Counted from the first letter of the stretch, positions 8,998-18,065 are shown. The stretch: DNA of 64,000 nucleotides from Novosphingobium album (ex Liu et al. 2023) (GCF_029076845.1 NZ_JARESE010000062.1:1-64000); one strand, 5' to 3'. Numbers and translations: made by a program. The notes: generated from the sequence alone by a model not told the origin.

Positions 8998-11253
8998 TCA
9001 GCTCGCCGCGGCAAAGCCCCGATAGTTCTCGCCCATGAGCCTCGTCATGGCATGACGCGCGAACTGGAGCGCGAGGACGGACTCCGCACCGTGATTGAGA
9101 TTGACGCCGGCCGGCGTCAGTCCGTCGAAGCACATCGTGCCATTCTCGGTGATGAGCGGTTGGCCGAGATCATTCTCGCCCTCGAACCAGGCCATGGCCC
9201 GCCGCGCCGCGCCGATCCACTTGTCGCGCGGATCAACGCGATAGGCCGACGCGCACGCCTCGATCGTGGCCGATGCCTCGAGCGGCTGCTGGTCGAAGGG
9301 TTCGGGCGAGGCGAACGGCCGACCGAAGCTTTCGCTGCCGACCGGGCGGAAATAGCCAGCCGGAGCGCGCTGCACCTCCAGCAGCCAGTCCAGCGACTCG
9401 AGCCCGAGCTCGACTGCTTCGGCATCGCCAAGGACGCGGCCGGCTTCGATCATCGCCTGCGGCAGACGGGCATTGTCATAAGCGAGGACGATTTCGAACC
9501 AGGGCCAGTCGGGCCGCCGGGTGCGATCGAGCAGTGCCTTGAGTGCATCGACAATGTCGCGCAGCATCGTTCCGCAGCGCGGATGCGTCGGCTCATGTTC
9601 GAGCACCGCCGCCATGCCGAGTGCGGCAAAGGCGCGCGCGCGCGGTGATTGCAGCTGCTCGACCAGGCTGAGCGTCTCGTTGAACAGCCCGTTCGCCCAG
9701 CGGCGCATCGCCGGCTCCGAGGACGAGGCGACCACTTCACCCAGCGTCCAGAGCGTGCGGCCGTTGGAGTCTTCCGAGCCGGTGCTCTCCAGCCAGCTGC
9801 GATCGAACCCCATGAAATTGCGGAAGCGCCTCTCTTCCGGGTTCCAGGCATGCTGCACGAATGCCGCATAGATGCGGGTCAGCCGGGCGCGCACTGCGGA
9901 GCTGGCGGTGCGGATCGCGCTGGTAAGCATCAGCGCGCGGACATTGTCGTCGAGGCAATAGCCATGGCTGCGGTCGGGGATGCCGAGCACGGTATGCTGG
10001 ATGATGCCGACATCGTCGGTCAACGCGGCCATGCCGGAGATGTCCACGAAATCGGCGGCGGCAAGCGGCTGCCCCCGTACGATCGGCACGGGTTGTATCG
10101 AGAGCGCCTTGACCATTTCGTCCATCACCGCGCGCGCATTCTGCGCCCAGATGGTGGGCCGCGCCGCCTCCCAGACGCGACGGGAATGGGCGGCAAGCCA
10201 ATCCGGGTCGCTGAGGTGCGCGTGAAGCGCGTCGGCGATCGCCTCCACATCGCCGAACGGGACCAGGGAGCCCACGCCGTCGGCCAGCGCTTCCTCGGCG
10301 TGGAAATAGGGCGTCGAGATGACCGGCCGGCCCATGGCCAACGCATAGGAGAGCGTGCCGGATGTCACCTGCTCGCGGCTGAGATAGGCGGTCAAGTAGA
10401 TGTCGGCGGCCTGGAGATAGTCGAGCAGTTCCTCATCGTCGAGGAAGCGATCGACGAACTGGACGTGACGCTCAACGCCAAGATCGCGGGCCAGCGCCTG
10501 CAGGCTCTGGCGATAGCGCTCGCCTTGCGAGCGGATCAGGGCCGGGTGGGTCGCGCCGACGACGAGGTAGCGCAAGTCGGGATGGCGATCGACCACCCGC
10601 GGCAGCGCGCGGATCACTGTCTCGATGCCCTTGCCGGGCGAAAGCAGGCCGAAGGTGAGCGCGATGCGGCCTTCGCCCAGGCCGATCCTTGCGCGCATCC
10701 GCGCGGCATCGGATAGCGCCCGGTCCGGCGCGCCATGGGGGATGACGCAGATGCATGCGGGATCGGCGCGATAGACGTTCACCAGCAGATCGGCAGCGCG
10801 CTGCGCCATCACGATCAGCCGATCGGCGCGGCCGATCAGCGTGCGCATGATCCGATATTGATTGGGGTTGGGCTCGGCGAGCACGGTGTGCAGCGTCGCG
10901 ACGACCGGCAGGCTGAGATTATTGAGGAAGGCAAGGATATGGTCGCCATCCTGTCCGCCGAAAATGCCGTATTCGTGGTGCAGCCATACGACTTGCGCGC
11001 CCGAACGCTCGATCGTCGCGGCGGCACGCACATAGGCGGTGATATCGCCCTCGTCGATTGTCAGCTTGACATAGTCGCCATATTCCACGCCATGGCCGTC
11101 ATCCATCGCGTAATGGTCGACGATGAGACCCTGCACATGTTCGCGCAGGGCCTTGACGCTGTGGCTGGTGTATGTCGCCAGGCCGCACTGCCGGGGCAAC
11201 GCATTGCCGATCACGGCAACGTGGGACAATGGGGAAATCTTTCGGTCTTTCAT
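8998..11253 (-). CDS. GT4 glycosyltransferase fused to an alpha-helical (toroid-like) C-terminal domain
   Basis: Residues 1-400 form a GT-B glycosyltransferase of family 4: PRQCGLATYTSHSVKAL near the N-terminus, an LLSPGKGIETVI nucleotide-sugar segment, and EQVTSGTLSYALAMGRPVIS near the donor site. Residues about 400-750 form a second domain (DDVGIIQHTVLGIPDRSHGYCLDDNVRAL and later Trp-rich repeats) that looks like an alpha/alpha-toroid of the sort seen in glycan-processing proteins. The ATG at 11253 was chosen at the start of clear homology; a GTG at 11304 would add 17 residues. Its stop lies one base from a possible start of the GH130-like gene, so they are probably one operon. Confidence 0.82.
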   Translation of the reverse strand: MKDRKISPLSHVAVIGNALPRQCGLATYTSHSVKALREHVQGLIVDHYAMDDGHGVEYGDYVKLTIDEGDITAYVRAAATIERSGAQVVWLHHEYGIFGGQDGDHILAFLNNLSLPVVATLHTVLAEPNPNQYRIMRTLIGRADRLIVMAQRAADLLVNVYRADPACICVIPHGAPDRALSDAARMRARIGLGEGRIALTFGLLSPGKGIETVIRALPRVVDRHPDLRYLVVGATHPALIRSQGERYRQSLQALARDLGVERHVQFVDRFLDDEELLDYLQAADIYLTAYLSREQVTSGTLSYALAMGRPVISTPYFHAEEALADGVGSLVPFGDVEAIADALHAHLSDPDWLAAHSRRVWEAARPTIWAQNARAVMDEMVKALSIQPVPIVRGQPLAAADFVDISGMAALTDDVGIIQHTVLGIPDRSHGYCLDDNVRALMLTSAIRTASSAVRARLTRIYAAFVQHAWNPEERRFRNFMGFDRSWLESTGSEDSNGRTLWTLGEVVASSSEPAMRRWANGLFNETLSLVEQLQSPRARAFAALGMAAVLEHEPTHPRCGTMLRDIVDALKALLDRTRRPDWPWFEIVLAYDNARLPQAMIEAGRVLGDAEAVELGLESLDWLLEVQRAPAGYFRPVGSESFGRPFASPEPFDQQPLEASATIEACASAYRVDPRDKWIGAARRAMAWFEGENDLGQPLITENGTMCFDGLTPAGVNLNHGAESVLALQFARHAMTRLMGENYRGFAAAS

Positions 11254-11337
11254 TCCATTCGAGTCCCTGTCCGAGCGCGAAGTCCCAATATGGGTCGCCT
11301 TCACGAAACCTCGGGCAGAGCGTTCGGTTCCTGACCA

Positions 11338-11631
11338 TCAGCGATTCAGGGATGGGGCGCTCGTCGCATGGTCAGCTCGGAAACGGGAACCAAGCCCGCC
11401 CGCCCGCTTTTGCGTGGTCGGGAGGCGGAGCATGGCGGCACGCGCATATTGGCAGGGACAGATCAGCCTGTGGTGGTCCTTCACTGGCCGGCCGTCAGGC
11501 AGGAAGTAGCGCAAGCCCCTACCCCCCTTTTTTCTGCGGATTCCGGGTTCCTCGTCGGTCACCTGCATCAACCCCGCGCCCGCCGCCCTAACCTCCCTTT
11601 CCGGGCTTGGGGCTTGCGGAGGTGATGTCAT
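11338..11631 (-). pseudogene. DNA topoisomerase IB N-terminal fragment
   Basis: The minus-strand frame begins with ATG at 11631. After about 20 residues it shows DEEPGIRRKKGGRGLRYF and PDGRPVKD, which match the conserved N-terminal block of bacterial topoisomerase IB. Family proteins exceed 330 residues and carry a catalytic Tyr near the C-terminus; here similarity stops after about 55 residues and the frame ends at 97. I take it to be a truncated relic created by a deletion whose other border is near 11470. It fills most of the gap between the glycosyltransferase and zinc-peptidase genes. Confidence 0.5.
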
Positions 11632-11661
11632 TTTAGAGCCGTTGCCATTTGACGAGGCCCG

Positions 11662-12795
11662 TCAGGCCGGTTCATCGACGCGCGCGCCGGGGCCACCAAC
11701 ATTGGGCTCCCCACCAGAGTTTGGAACGCGGGACCGGGAAATGAGGTCGCCGATATAGGCGAGCTTTTCGACAATCCTGTGCGAAAGATTGAACGGATAA
11801 AGGTCGGGCAGGCCCATGGCGCGATTCATCGCGTTCAGCGCCAGCGCCAGCGGCGCCATATGGCTTGCCAGCGTAACCGCATCAGCGGTGTAGGGATCTA
11901 TCCTGACGGACAATTCCGCGCGGCTTGCGCCGTCAGGCAGCGCCAATGTCATCTCGAAACCATTGCCGGTCGCCAGCACATCGACGATGTGCAGGTAATG
12001 GGCCCAGCTTTCCGCGAAATCCTCCCACGGATGGGACATGGCATAGGCACTGACGAAGGCATCGGTCCACACCGTCTGGTTCGACGCATCGTAATGGACC
12101 TTCAGCGCTTCCTTGTAATCGATGCGCTCATCACCGAACACGGTGCGAAACCTTTCCAGTTCCGCCTCATCCGGTTCAACCAGGCGTGACCAGAAATGAT
12201 GGCCCACTTCATGCCGCAGATGGCCGAGCAGCGTGCGATAGGGTTCGCCCATCCGTGTTCGGATACGCTCCCGTTCCGCATCATCCGCTTCGATCAGGTT
12301 GAGGGTAATGATACCCTTGTCGTGGCCGGTAATGATCTCCGGCTGCCCGCTTTCTTCCGCGGCGGGATCGTAAAGGAAATCGAAAGCCAGCCCTTGCCGT
12401 CCGGGAGCTTCCTCCGCCTTGGTTTCCAGCGGCAGGCCCAGCTTGTTCAGGGTATGGAACAAACGCCGCTTGGCAGCTTCGATCTTGGCCCAGCGCTCCG
12501 GTACGCAAGGCTGGGTCAGGTCGGGAATAGTGCGGTTGTGCCTGCAGGCGCGGCACATATGGAGCGGAGCGCTGCTTTCGACGAGCCAGTTGCAGATCTG
12601 ATATTCGTTGTTGTTTGCGCAGACCACGACTTGTCCTGGCGCGCCGTTGCCATCCCGCCATACAGTCGCCCCGTCGGCAAGGAAGCGGAATCCATCGATC
12701 GCCGGATCGTAGCCGAGAGTCGCGTGGCACCATGGGCAGACACGAACTTCGAAATGATTGAGCTGGGTACAATTCGGGCAAGGATAGGGACGCAT
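11662..12795 (-). CDS. Putative zinc-binding metallopeptidase with N-terminal zinc ribbon
   Basis: The N-terminus has a zinc ribbon with two CxxC-type pairs (CPNC, CPWC) plus a further CRAC. The central RHEVGHHFW contains the HExxH zinc-protease motif at about residues 195-205, followed by Glu-rich helices (WEDFAESWAHYLH) that can supply the third ligand. This architecture matches the conserved zinc-binding metallopeptidase family that often accompanies stress genes in alphaproteobacteria. The ATG at 12795 starts exactly at the ribbon; the frame extends 11 codons upstream to 12828. Length is 377 residues. Its substrate is unknown. It sits upstream of catalase and topoisomerase IB relics and beside an iron-permease-family gene. 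Confidence 0.82.
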   Translation of the reverse strand: MRPYPCPNCTQLNHFEVRVCPWCHATLGYDPAIDGFRFLADGATVWRDGNGAPGQVVVCANNNEYQICNWLVESSAPLHMCRACRHNRTIPDLTQPCVPERWAKIEAAKRRLFHTLNKLGLPLETKAEEAPGRQGLAFDFLYDPAAEESGQPEIITGHDKGIITLNLIEADDAERERIRTRMGEPYRTLLGHLRHEVGHHFWSRLVEPDEAELERFRTVFGDERIDYKEALKVHYDASNQTVWTDAFVSAYAMSHPWEDFAESWAHYLHIVDVLATGNGFEMTLALPDGASRAELSVRIDPYTADAVTLASHMAPLALALNAMNRAMGLPDLYPFNLSHRIVEKLAYIGDLISRSRVPNSGGEPNVGGPGARVDEPA

Positions 12796-12871
12796 TGTGG
12801 TTTCCGGTTGATACCCCTTAATGGACATCCAAACATCGCGGGTAGTGACTCGTTCCCGCTTTCGGGAAGTT

Positions 12872-13282
12872 TCAACGGCGCTTGATCAGCCGGCCAAGCT
12901 GTTGGTTAACAGCTTGGGCCCGGTCTGGGTGTTCCGCCAGATCCCGCTCCAACCGCTCGCGAATTTCGCAGATTTCCTGATCCGTCAGATGTTCGATCCC
13001 GATAAAGCTGTCACGGGCATCCGCGATCGAGCGCAGCAATTCATCGAGCTTGACCTGGACCGCGCTCGCATCCCGGTTTTGGGCATTCTGGATGACGAAT
13101 ACCATCAGGAACGTGACGATGGTCGTCCCGGTGTTGATTACCAGTTGCCATGTGTCAGACCATTTGAAGATCGGTCCGCTGATCCCCCAGATCAGGACTA
13201 TGGCAAGGGCAACCATAAACGTGATCGGCTGACCAGTATATCTTGAAACCGCGCTCGCCACTCGCGTAAAAAACCTCTCCAT
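12872..13282 (-). CDS. Low-affinity iron permease family membrane protein
   Basis: A 136-residue membrane protein with two hydrophobic segments (about residues 20-42 and 50-72) and the family signature TGQPITFMVALAIVLIWG plus NTGTTIVTFLMVFVIQNAQN. The C-terminal cytoplasmic helix ends LDELLRSIADARDSFIGIE. This is the low-affinity Fe/Cu permease family; in bacteria actual transport has rarely been shown, so the role is uncertain. GAGGAAA upstream supports the ATG at 13282 rather than one 33 bases further out. The gene lies 76 bases downstream (minus strand reading) of the zinc-peptidase gene's 5' side and shares its strand. Confidence 0.85.
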   Translation of the reverse strand: MERFFTRVASAVSRYTGQPITFMVALAIVLIWGISGPIFKWSDTWQLVINTGTTIVTFLMVFVIQNAQNRDASAVQVKLDELLRSIADARDSFIGIEHLTDQEICEIRERLERDLAEHPDRAQAVNQQLGRLIKRR

Positions 13283-13340
13283 GGCATTTTCCTCATGAGA
13301 TCCATTCAAACGCATTCCGGCGCTCTTGCCTTGGGCTGCA

Positions 13341-13372
13341 TTCCGGCGACGGCACCTATCGACACGCCGGAA
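13341..13372 (-). terminator. Hairpin downstream of the small CsbD-like gene
   Basis: TTCCGGCG (13341-13348) pairs with CGCCGGAA (13365-13372) across a 16-base loop, just past the stop of the 13394-13639 minus-strand gene. There is no clear T run, so this may be a weak or rho-assisted terminator. Confidence 0.3.
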
Positions 13373-13393
13373 GGAATACCCGGCCAGGCCAGC

Positions 13394-13639
13394 TCAACAA
13401 ATCCACGTGCGTCCGGTTCTTCCGCATGAAGAGGCATCTGTTTGGGAGCTCAGACGAACAACTGTCGCATCGGTTCCCGGAGGGGTGGTCTGGGGAGATT
13501 TGCCATCTTCCACACGGCCTTCGTGGCGCAGATCGCGTCCTTCCTGCGCTTTGCGCCGGGCTTCGGGCGATTTGCCGTGCCCGTACATTTCTTCCGTCAC
13601 GGCGCCGGCGGCTTCCTTGATTTCGCCTGCGATACCCAT
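13394..13639 (-). CDS. Small CsbD-like hypothetical protein
   Basis: An 81-residue hydrophilic, charged protein beginning MGIAGEIKEAAGAVTEEMYG and continuing with RHEGRVEDGKSPQTTPPGT, which resembles small stress-associated CsbD-like or uncharacterised alphaproteobacterial proteins. AGGAGA five bases before the ATG supports expression. The last 25 residues (after TPPGT) look unlike the rest, and relatives I recall end shortly after that motif, so the 3' end may be altered. It lies in a strip of stress-type genes and relics. Confidence 0.55.
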   Translation of the reverse strand: MGIAGEIKEAAGAVTEEMYGHGKSPEARRKAQEGRDLRHEGRVEDGKSPQTTPPGTDATVVRLSSQTDASSCGRTGRTWIC

Positions 13640-13671
13640 TTTCTTCTCCTCTCAAAATGGCCCATGGTAAA

Positions 13672-14151
13672 TCAGGCAGCGAGCGCGTCGAGGCCAGGGA
13701 GCGGTTCACGCGCCCGGAAACGTAGCGGCGCCAGGGCCGCGACAAACGCCTTTGCGTCATGGGGCGTCGCAAGGACGAGGCAGCCATCGTCGGGGTCTGC
13801 AGCAAGGCCGGTCTTGGCGAGGAGCGGACCGATGCCGGGCCCCATGCCGATGAACATGCAATGCGCGAAGGCGTCGGTCAGGAAATCCTTAGCCGCCGCG
13901 TCGTAAAGCACTGACGACCCGCCATCAATCTTCTGGTGCGCGCCGAGCATGTCGTCATTGGAAAGCTCGACCCCGCTGATTTTTGGGGCGATGATCTCGA
14001 CCATCGCGCCAGCTTCGTCGACTCCCCGGATGGGAGCCTTGACGATCGCGGCGTCCGCCCCGTCAGTGACAAGCGGGCCGAGCTTGCGCCCGGCAAAGCT
14101 CCACGGCCCGCTCTTGACGATACTGAGCGCGTCGGAGACCGGCAGGCCGGT
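13672..14151 (-). pseudogene. katE: katE (large-subunit catalase) C-terminal fragment
   Basis: The open frame matches the C-terminal flavodoxin/GATase-like domain of HPII-type catalases. It begins near TGLPVSDALSIVKSGPW and continues through GRKLGPLVTDGAD, VEIIAPKISGVELS and KIDGGSSVLYD to AAAKDFLTDAFAHCMFIG. The entire heme-binding catalase core is absent. Between SVLYD and AAAKDF about 17 residues normally present are missing, which is an internal deletion. There is no start codon at the homology border. This is a decayed 3' remnant; an ATG at 14004 could give a 110-residue product, but function is unlikely. Confidence 0.7.
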
Positions 14152-14182
14152 GCGCGGCGTTTGACGCGCCGCGCACCGAATT

Positions 14183-15175
14183 CTACGGCGTCGCGCGCGC
14201 CTTGCGGAATTGCGTGGGCGTCATTCCGGTTTCCGCCTTGAACGCGCGATTGAACGGGCCGATCGAGCCGAAGCCGCAATCGAGTGCGATCGTCAGGATC
14301 GGCAGGGGATCGAGGCGGGCATCGGCCAGCCTCCGTTGCGCTTCGCCGATGCGGAAATGATTGGCCATGTGGTTGAAGTTGCGAAAACCCAGCGCCCCCG
14401 TGATGCACTGGGTCACTTTGTATTCGGCTTCGCCGATGCGCCGCGCGACCTCGGCCACCCTGAGGTCAGGCAGCGCATAGAGAGCTTCATCCCGCATCAG
14501 GCGCAGCAGGCGCTCGCCAAGCGCGGCTTCCTCGCCCGATTGAGTGCGTGGCTTCGCTTTCCTCGCGTCGGGCAAGGGATTGCGACCGCGATACAGGATG
14601 GCAAGGCCGATCCCCAAGAGGGCCAGCACGGCACACCCCATCTTGATCCAACCGCCCCATCGCCCCGCGATGCTGTCGGCCGGAGACCCGTCCACCCACA
14701 GCACGGCAATTGCCAGAACGGTGGCATAGCCGGCGGCGAAGAGGATGCGAAAGCGCCGCTCGGCCCGGGTCATATCGCTGCCGATGGCCTTCAGCGGCTC
14801 GATCGTCGCCAGCAGCAGCAAGGTCGAGCTGACCAGGGTTTCCACATTGTCGATCATGCGCGGCATGGCGCCGGAAGCCGAGCCGTCAAACCGCAGGAAT
14901 GCACCAGTGGCAACCAGTGCCAGCACCAGCATCAGCGGCCAGGTTTCGCGCCGCGCCGCGGGTCGTTGAAACAGGGCCCTCACCAGCAGCCATGACCAGC
15001 CGCAAGTCGCGTTGCCGGCGACCGCGACGATGTCGGAGGTCAGGCCGAAACCCCCTCCCGTCAGTCGCTCAAGGCAGAATGCCGCGACGGCGCCCGCGAA
15101 CAGCGCGCCGTACAGGGCGATGTCCGGCAGCCTGCCATCGACCATCGGCAACAAGACCGGGCTTCTTGCGTGCAT
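14183..15175 (-). CDS. AraC-family regulator with N-terminal membrane domain
   Basis: The N-terminal two thirds hold about six hydrophobic segments (residues 15-205), and the C-terminal 100 residues form an AraC-type double helix-turn-helix: VAEVARRIGEAEYKVTQCI, then ALDCGFGSIGPFNRAFKAETGMTPTQFR. Length is 330 residues. Membrane-anchored AraC proteins of this type occur in sphingomonads and usually sense envelope or membrane conditions. It is divergent from the DUF2306 membrane protein gene, and an 18-bp dyad lies between them, so it may control that gene. The ATG at 15175 has no strong Shine-Dalgarno sequence. Confidence 0.85.
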   Translation of the reverse strand: MHARSPVLLPMVDGRLPDIALYGALFAGAVAAFCLERLTGGGFGLTSDIVAVAGNATCGWSWLLVRALFQRPAARRETWPLMLVLALVATGAFLRFDGSASGAMPRMIDNVETLVSSTLLLLATIEPLKAIGSDMTRAERRFRILFAAGYATVLAIAVLWVDGSPADSIAGRWGGWIKMGCAVLALLGIGLAILYRGRNPLPDARKAKPRTQSGEEAALGERLLRLMRDEALYALPDLRVAEVARRIGEAEYKVTQCITGALGFRNFNHMANHFRIGEAQRRLADARLDPLPILTIALDCGFGSIGPFNRAFKAETGMTPTQFRKARATP

Positions 15176-15237
15176 CGCATCCCTTCGCTTTCTCGTGTTT
15201 TTTGGCGGCCGCGCTGCTCGGCGGCAAGAAAATTATG

Positions 15238-15255
15238 GCCGATTTCCAAATCGGC
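15238..15255. promoter_or_regulatory. Perfect 8+2+8 dyad between AraC-type regulator and DUF2306 gene
   Basis: GCCGATTTCCAAATCGGC is an inverted repeat of two perfect 8-base arms with a 2-base centre, midway in the divergent 148-base intergenic region. Its position fits an operator for the adjacent AraC-type regulator. It could also fold as a hairpin in either transcript. Confidence 0.35.
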
Positions 15256-15323
15256 GAGACGGCGCGCGCATCGCGCCGCACGCCGCTGGCTCACACCAGT
15301 GAACGGGGAGTGCAAAGGACGCG

Positions 15324-16148
15324 ATGACGCCATCTGTCAGTGAAACCGGGATCGTCGGCCCCTCGCCCGGCGAAAGGCTACTGCGCCGATCGGGCCTGGC
15401 ATGGTTCCTGGTCGCCGTGCTGGGCCAGGGGGCCTTCATCTGGATGATCGCCGCCCATTATGGCCGCAAGACATTGAGCGGCAATTTCGCGGGCTGGAAC
15501 GACAAGCCGATCATCACCGGATATGTGCCGGACGATCACATCGGCAATGCCATGTTTGCCGCGCACGTTCTGCTGGCCGCCATCGTGACGCTTGGCGGCC
15601 TGCTGCAGCTTGTGCCCGCGATCCGTCGGCGCGCGCCCGCGTTCCACCGCTGGAACGGGCGGCTTTTCTTCATCGTCGCGGGCATGATGGCGCTTGGCGG
15701 CCTGTGGCTGACCTGGGTGCGTCACACTTATCTCTCGCCCATCTCCGGCATTGCCGTGTCCGTCGATGGCGTCCTGATCCTGCTGTTCGCCACGATCGCA
15801 TGGCGCGCGGCGATCAGACGCGATCTTGCCGGGCATCGCCGCTGGGCCCTGCGCGCGTTCATGGTCGTCAACGGCGTGTGGTTCCTCCGGGTCGGCATCA
15901 TGGCCTGGGCGCTGACCACCGGGGGGCTCGGCATGAACGACACCCTCTCGGGCCCGGCGGACATCGCGCTGCAGTTCGGTGCCTATCTCGTTCCGCTCGC
16001 GGTGCTTGAGGCTTATTTCCGCGGACAGGACAGCCGCCGTGCCCCGATCCAGTATTCGGTCGGCGGATTGATCGTCGTGATGACGGTCATAACGATATTG
16101 GGAGCCGGGGGAGCGGTCGCTTTCATGTGGGCGCCCTACATGACGTAA
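15324..16148 (+). CDS. DUF2306 domain-containing membrane protein
   Basis: A 274-residue integral membrane protein with about seven hydrophobic helices. The segment HVLLAAIVTLGGLLQLVPAI followed by FHRWNGRLFFIVAGMMALGG and GHRRWALRAFMVVNGVWFLRV is typical of DUF2306, a family with conserved His residues (FHRWNGR, GHRRWALR) that may bind heme or metal. AAAGGA six bases upstream supports the ATG at 15324. It is divergent from the membrane AraC regulator. Biochemical function is not known. Confidence 0.82.
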   Translation: MTPSVSETGIVGPSPGERLLRRSGLAWFLVAVLGQGAFIWMIAAHYGRKTLSGNFAGWNDKPIITGYVPDDHIGNAMFAAHVLLAAIVTLGGLLQLVPAIRRRAPAFHRWNGRLFFIVAGMMALGGLWLTWVRHTYLSPISGIAVSVDGVLILLFATIAWRAAIRRDLAGHRRWALRAFMVVNGVWFLRVGIMAWALTTGGLGMNDTLSGPADIALQFGAYLVPLAVLEAYFRGQDSRRAPIQYSVGGLIVVMTVITILGAGGAVAFMWAPYMT

Positions 16149-16181
16149 ACCGTTGTTCGGCAGCTTCGCGCTCCGCGCCGT

Positions 16182-18065
16182 TCAGATCTCCAGCTGGCTG
16201 CCCAGCTCGATCACGCGATTGGTGGGGAGCTTGAAGAATTCCATCGCGCTTTCGGAGTTGCGAACCATCCAGGCGAACAGCTTTTCGCGCCAGATCGCCA
16301 TGCCGGGGCGGCTGGACGGGATCAGGGTCTGGCGCGCGAGGAAATAGCTGGTCTCCATCGCCTTGAACGGGCCGCCCGCGCGCTCTTCATGCCGCAGTTC
16401 GGCGGGAATGTTGACTTCGTCCATGAAGCCATAGCGCAGGACCACGCGGAAGAAGCCCTGCCCCAGATCCTCCACTTCGCGGCGCTGCTCGGCCGGGACG
16501 TGGGGCACGCCTTCGTTGGTCACGGTCAGGATCACGACGCGATCGTGCAGGACATGGTTGTGCTTCAGGTTGTGCAGCAGCGCCGGCGGAATGCCGTCGG
16601 TGGTGGAGGCGAGGAAGATCGAGGTACCGGCGACGCGGCGCACCTTGTCGCCGATCGACTTGAGGAACAGGTCGAACGGCATGGCATCCTCGTGCAGCCG
16701 GTCGCGCATCAGGCGCCGGCCGGTGGCCCAGGTGGTCAGCAAGGTGAAGGCCACGGCGGCGACCAGCAGCGGGAACCAGCCGCCATCGGGGATCTTGGTG
16801 ACGTTCGAGGCGAAGTAGAGCCCGTCGATCAGCAGGAAGGCGCCGGTGGCGAGCGCGGCCAGCGCCGGGTGCCATTTCCACACGGAGAAGGCCAGCACGC
16901 CCAGCAGGCAGGCGGTGATGAACATCGTGCCCGTCACCGCGATACCATAGGCCGCGGCCAGATTGGTGGAGGTGCGAAAGCCCAGCACCAGCATGATGAC
17001 CAGCACCAGCAGGCCCCAGTTGATGATCGGGATATAAATCTGCCCGGCCGCGCTGGCGCTGGTATGCAGGATGCGCAGGCGCGGCAGGAAGCCAAGCTGC
17101 ACCGCCTGCTGCGAGACCGAGAACGCGCCCGAGATCACCGCCTGGCTGGCGATGATCGTCGCCATCGTGGCCAGCGCCACCAGCGGCAGGCGCGCCCATT
17201 CGGGCGCCATCAGGAAGAACGGGTTCTCCGCCGCGTCCGGGTTGCCCATCAACAGCGCGGCCTGGCCCAGATAGTTGATCAGCAGGCAGGGAAAGGCGAT
17301 GTAGAGCCACGACAGCGTGATCGCCTTGCGGCCGAAATGGCCCATGTCGGCATAAAGCGCTTCCGCGCCCGTCACCGCCAGCACCACCGAGCCGAGCGCG
17401 AGGAAGGCCAGCGTGGGGTTCATCACGAAGAACTGGACCGCGTAATGCGGGCTCAACGCCTGCAGCACTTCGGGCGCGCGGACGATCTCCTTGATCCCCA
17501 GTACCGCCAGCACCGCGAAATAGACGATCATCAGCGGGCCGAACAGCTTGCCCACCGCTGCCGTGCCGCGCGCCTGGATGGCGAACAGGCCGAACAGGAT
17601 GGCGATAGAGATCGGCAGCACCCATTCGGCGAACCCGGCGTGGACCACGGTGAGCCCCTCCACCGCCGACAGCACCGAGATGGCCGGCGTGATGATCGCA
17701 TCGCCATAGAACAGCGCGGTGGCGACCACCCCCAGCACCGCGATCAGCGGGCTGAGGCGATGCTGGCCCAGCTTGCGGGTGATCAGCGCCAGCAGCGCCA
17801 GGCTGCCGCCCTCGCCCTTGTTGTCGGCGCGCAGGATGACGAAGACGTACTTGACCGTGACGATCAGCGTCATCGTCCAGAAGATCAGCGACAGCACGCC
17901 GAAGATGTGCGGGCGATCCACCACCAGCGGGTGATGGCCGACGAAGCTTTCCTTCAGGGCATAGAGCGGCGAGGTGCCGATATCGCCGAAGACGACGCCC
18001 AGCGCGCCGATCGCAAGGGTGGTCAGGCCTTCCTTGTGGGCGGTTTGCCCGGAATCGTCGCTCAT
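16182..18065 (-). CDS. kup: Kup low-affinity potassium transporter
   Basis: The protein belongs to the Kup/HAK/KT family of K+ uptake permeases. The N-terminal signature GALGVVFGDIGTSPLYALKE is intact, twelve hydrophobic segments follow to about residue 445, and a soluble C-terminal domain ends at residue 627, full family length. I chose the ATG at 18065 (MSDDSGQTAHKEG) rather than the open-frame start at 18089, because it fits the family's short N-terminus. The gene is divergent from the kdp operon, so low-affinity and high-affinity potassium uptake sit back to back, separated by 142 bases. Confidence 0.93.
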   Translation of the reverse strand: MSDDSGQTAHKEGLTTLAIGALGVVFGDIGTSPLYALKESFVGHHPLVVDRPHIFGVLSLIFWTMTLIVTVKYVFVILRADNKGEGGSLALLALITRKLGQHRLSPLIAVLGVVATALFYGDAIITPAISVLSAVEGLTVVHAGFAEWVLPISIAILFGLFAIQARGTAAVGKLFGPLMIVYFAVLAVLGIKEIVRAPEVLQALSPHYAVQFFVMNPTLAFLALGSVVLAVTGAEALYADMGHFGRKAITLSWLYIAFPCLLINYLGQAALLMGNPDAAENPFFLMAPEWARLPLVALATMATIIASQAVISGAFSVSQQAVQLGFLPRLRILHTSASAAGQIYIPIINWGLLVLVIMLVLGFRTSTNLAAAYGIAVTGTMFITACLLGVLAFSVWKWHPALAALATGAFLLIDGLYFASNVTKIPDGGWFPLLVAAVAFTLLTTWATGRRLMRDRLHEDAMPFDLFLKSIGDKVRRVAGTSIFLASTTDGIPPALLHNLKHNHVLHDRVVILTVTNEGVPHVPAEQRREVEDLGQGFFRVVLRYGFMDEVNIPAELRHEERAGGPFKAMETSYFLARQTLIPSSRPGMAIWREKLFAWMVRNSESAMEFFKLPTNRVIELGSQLEI

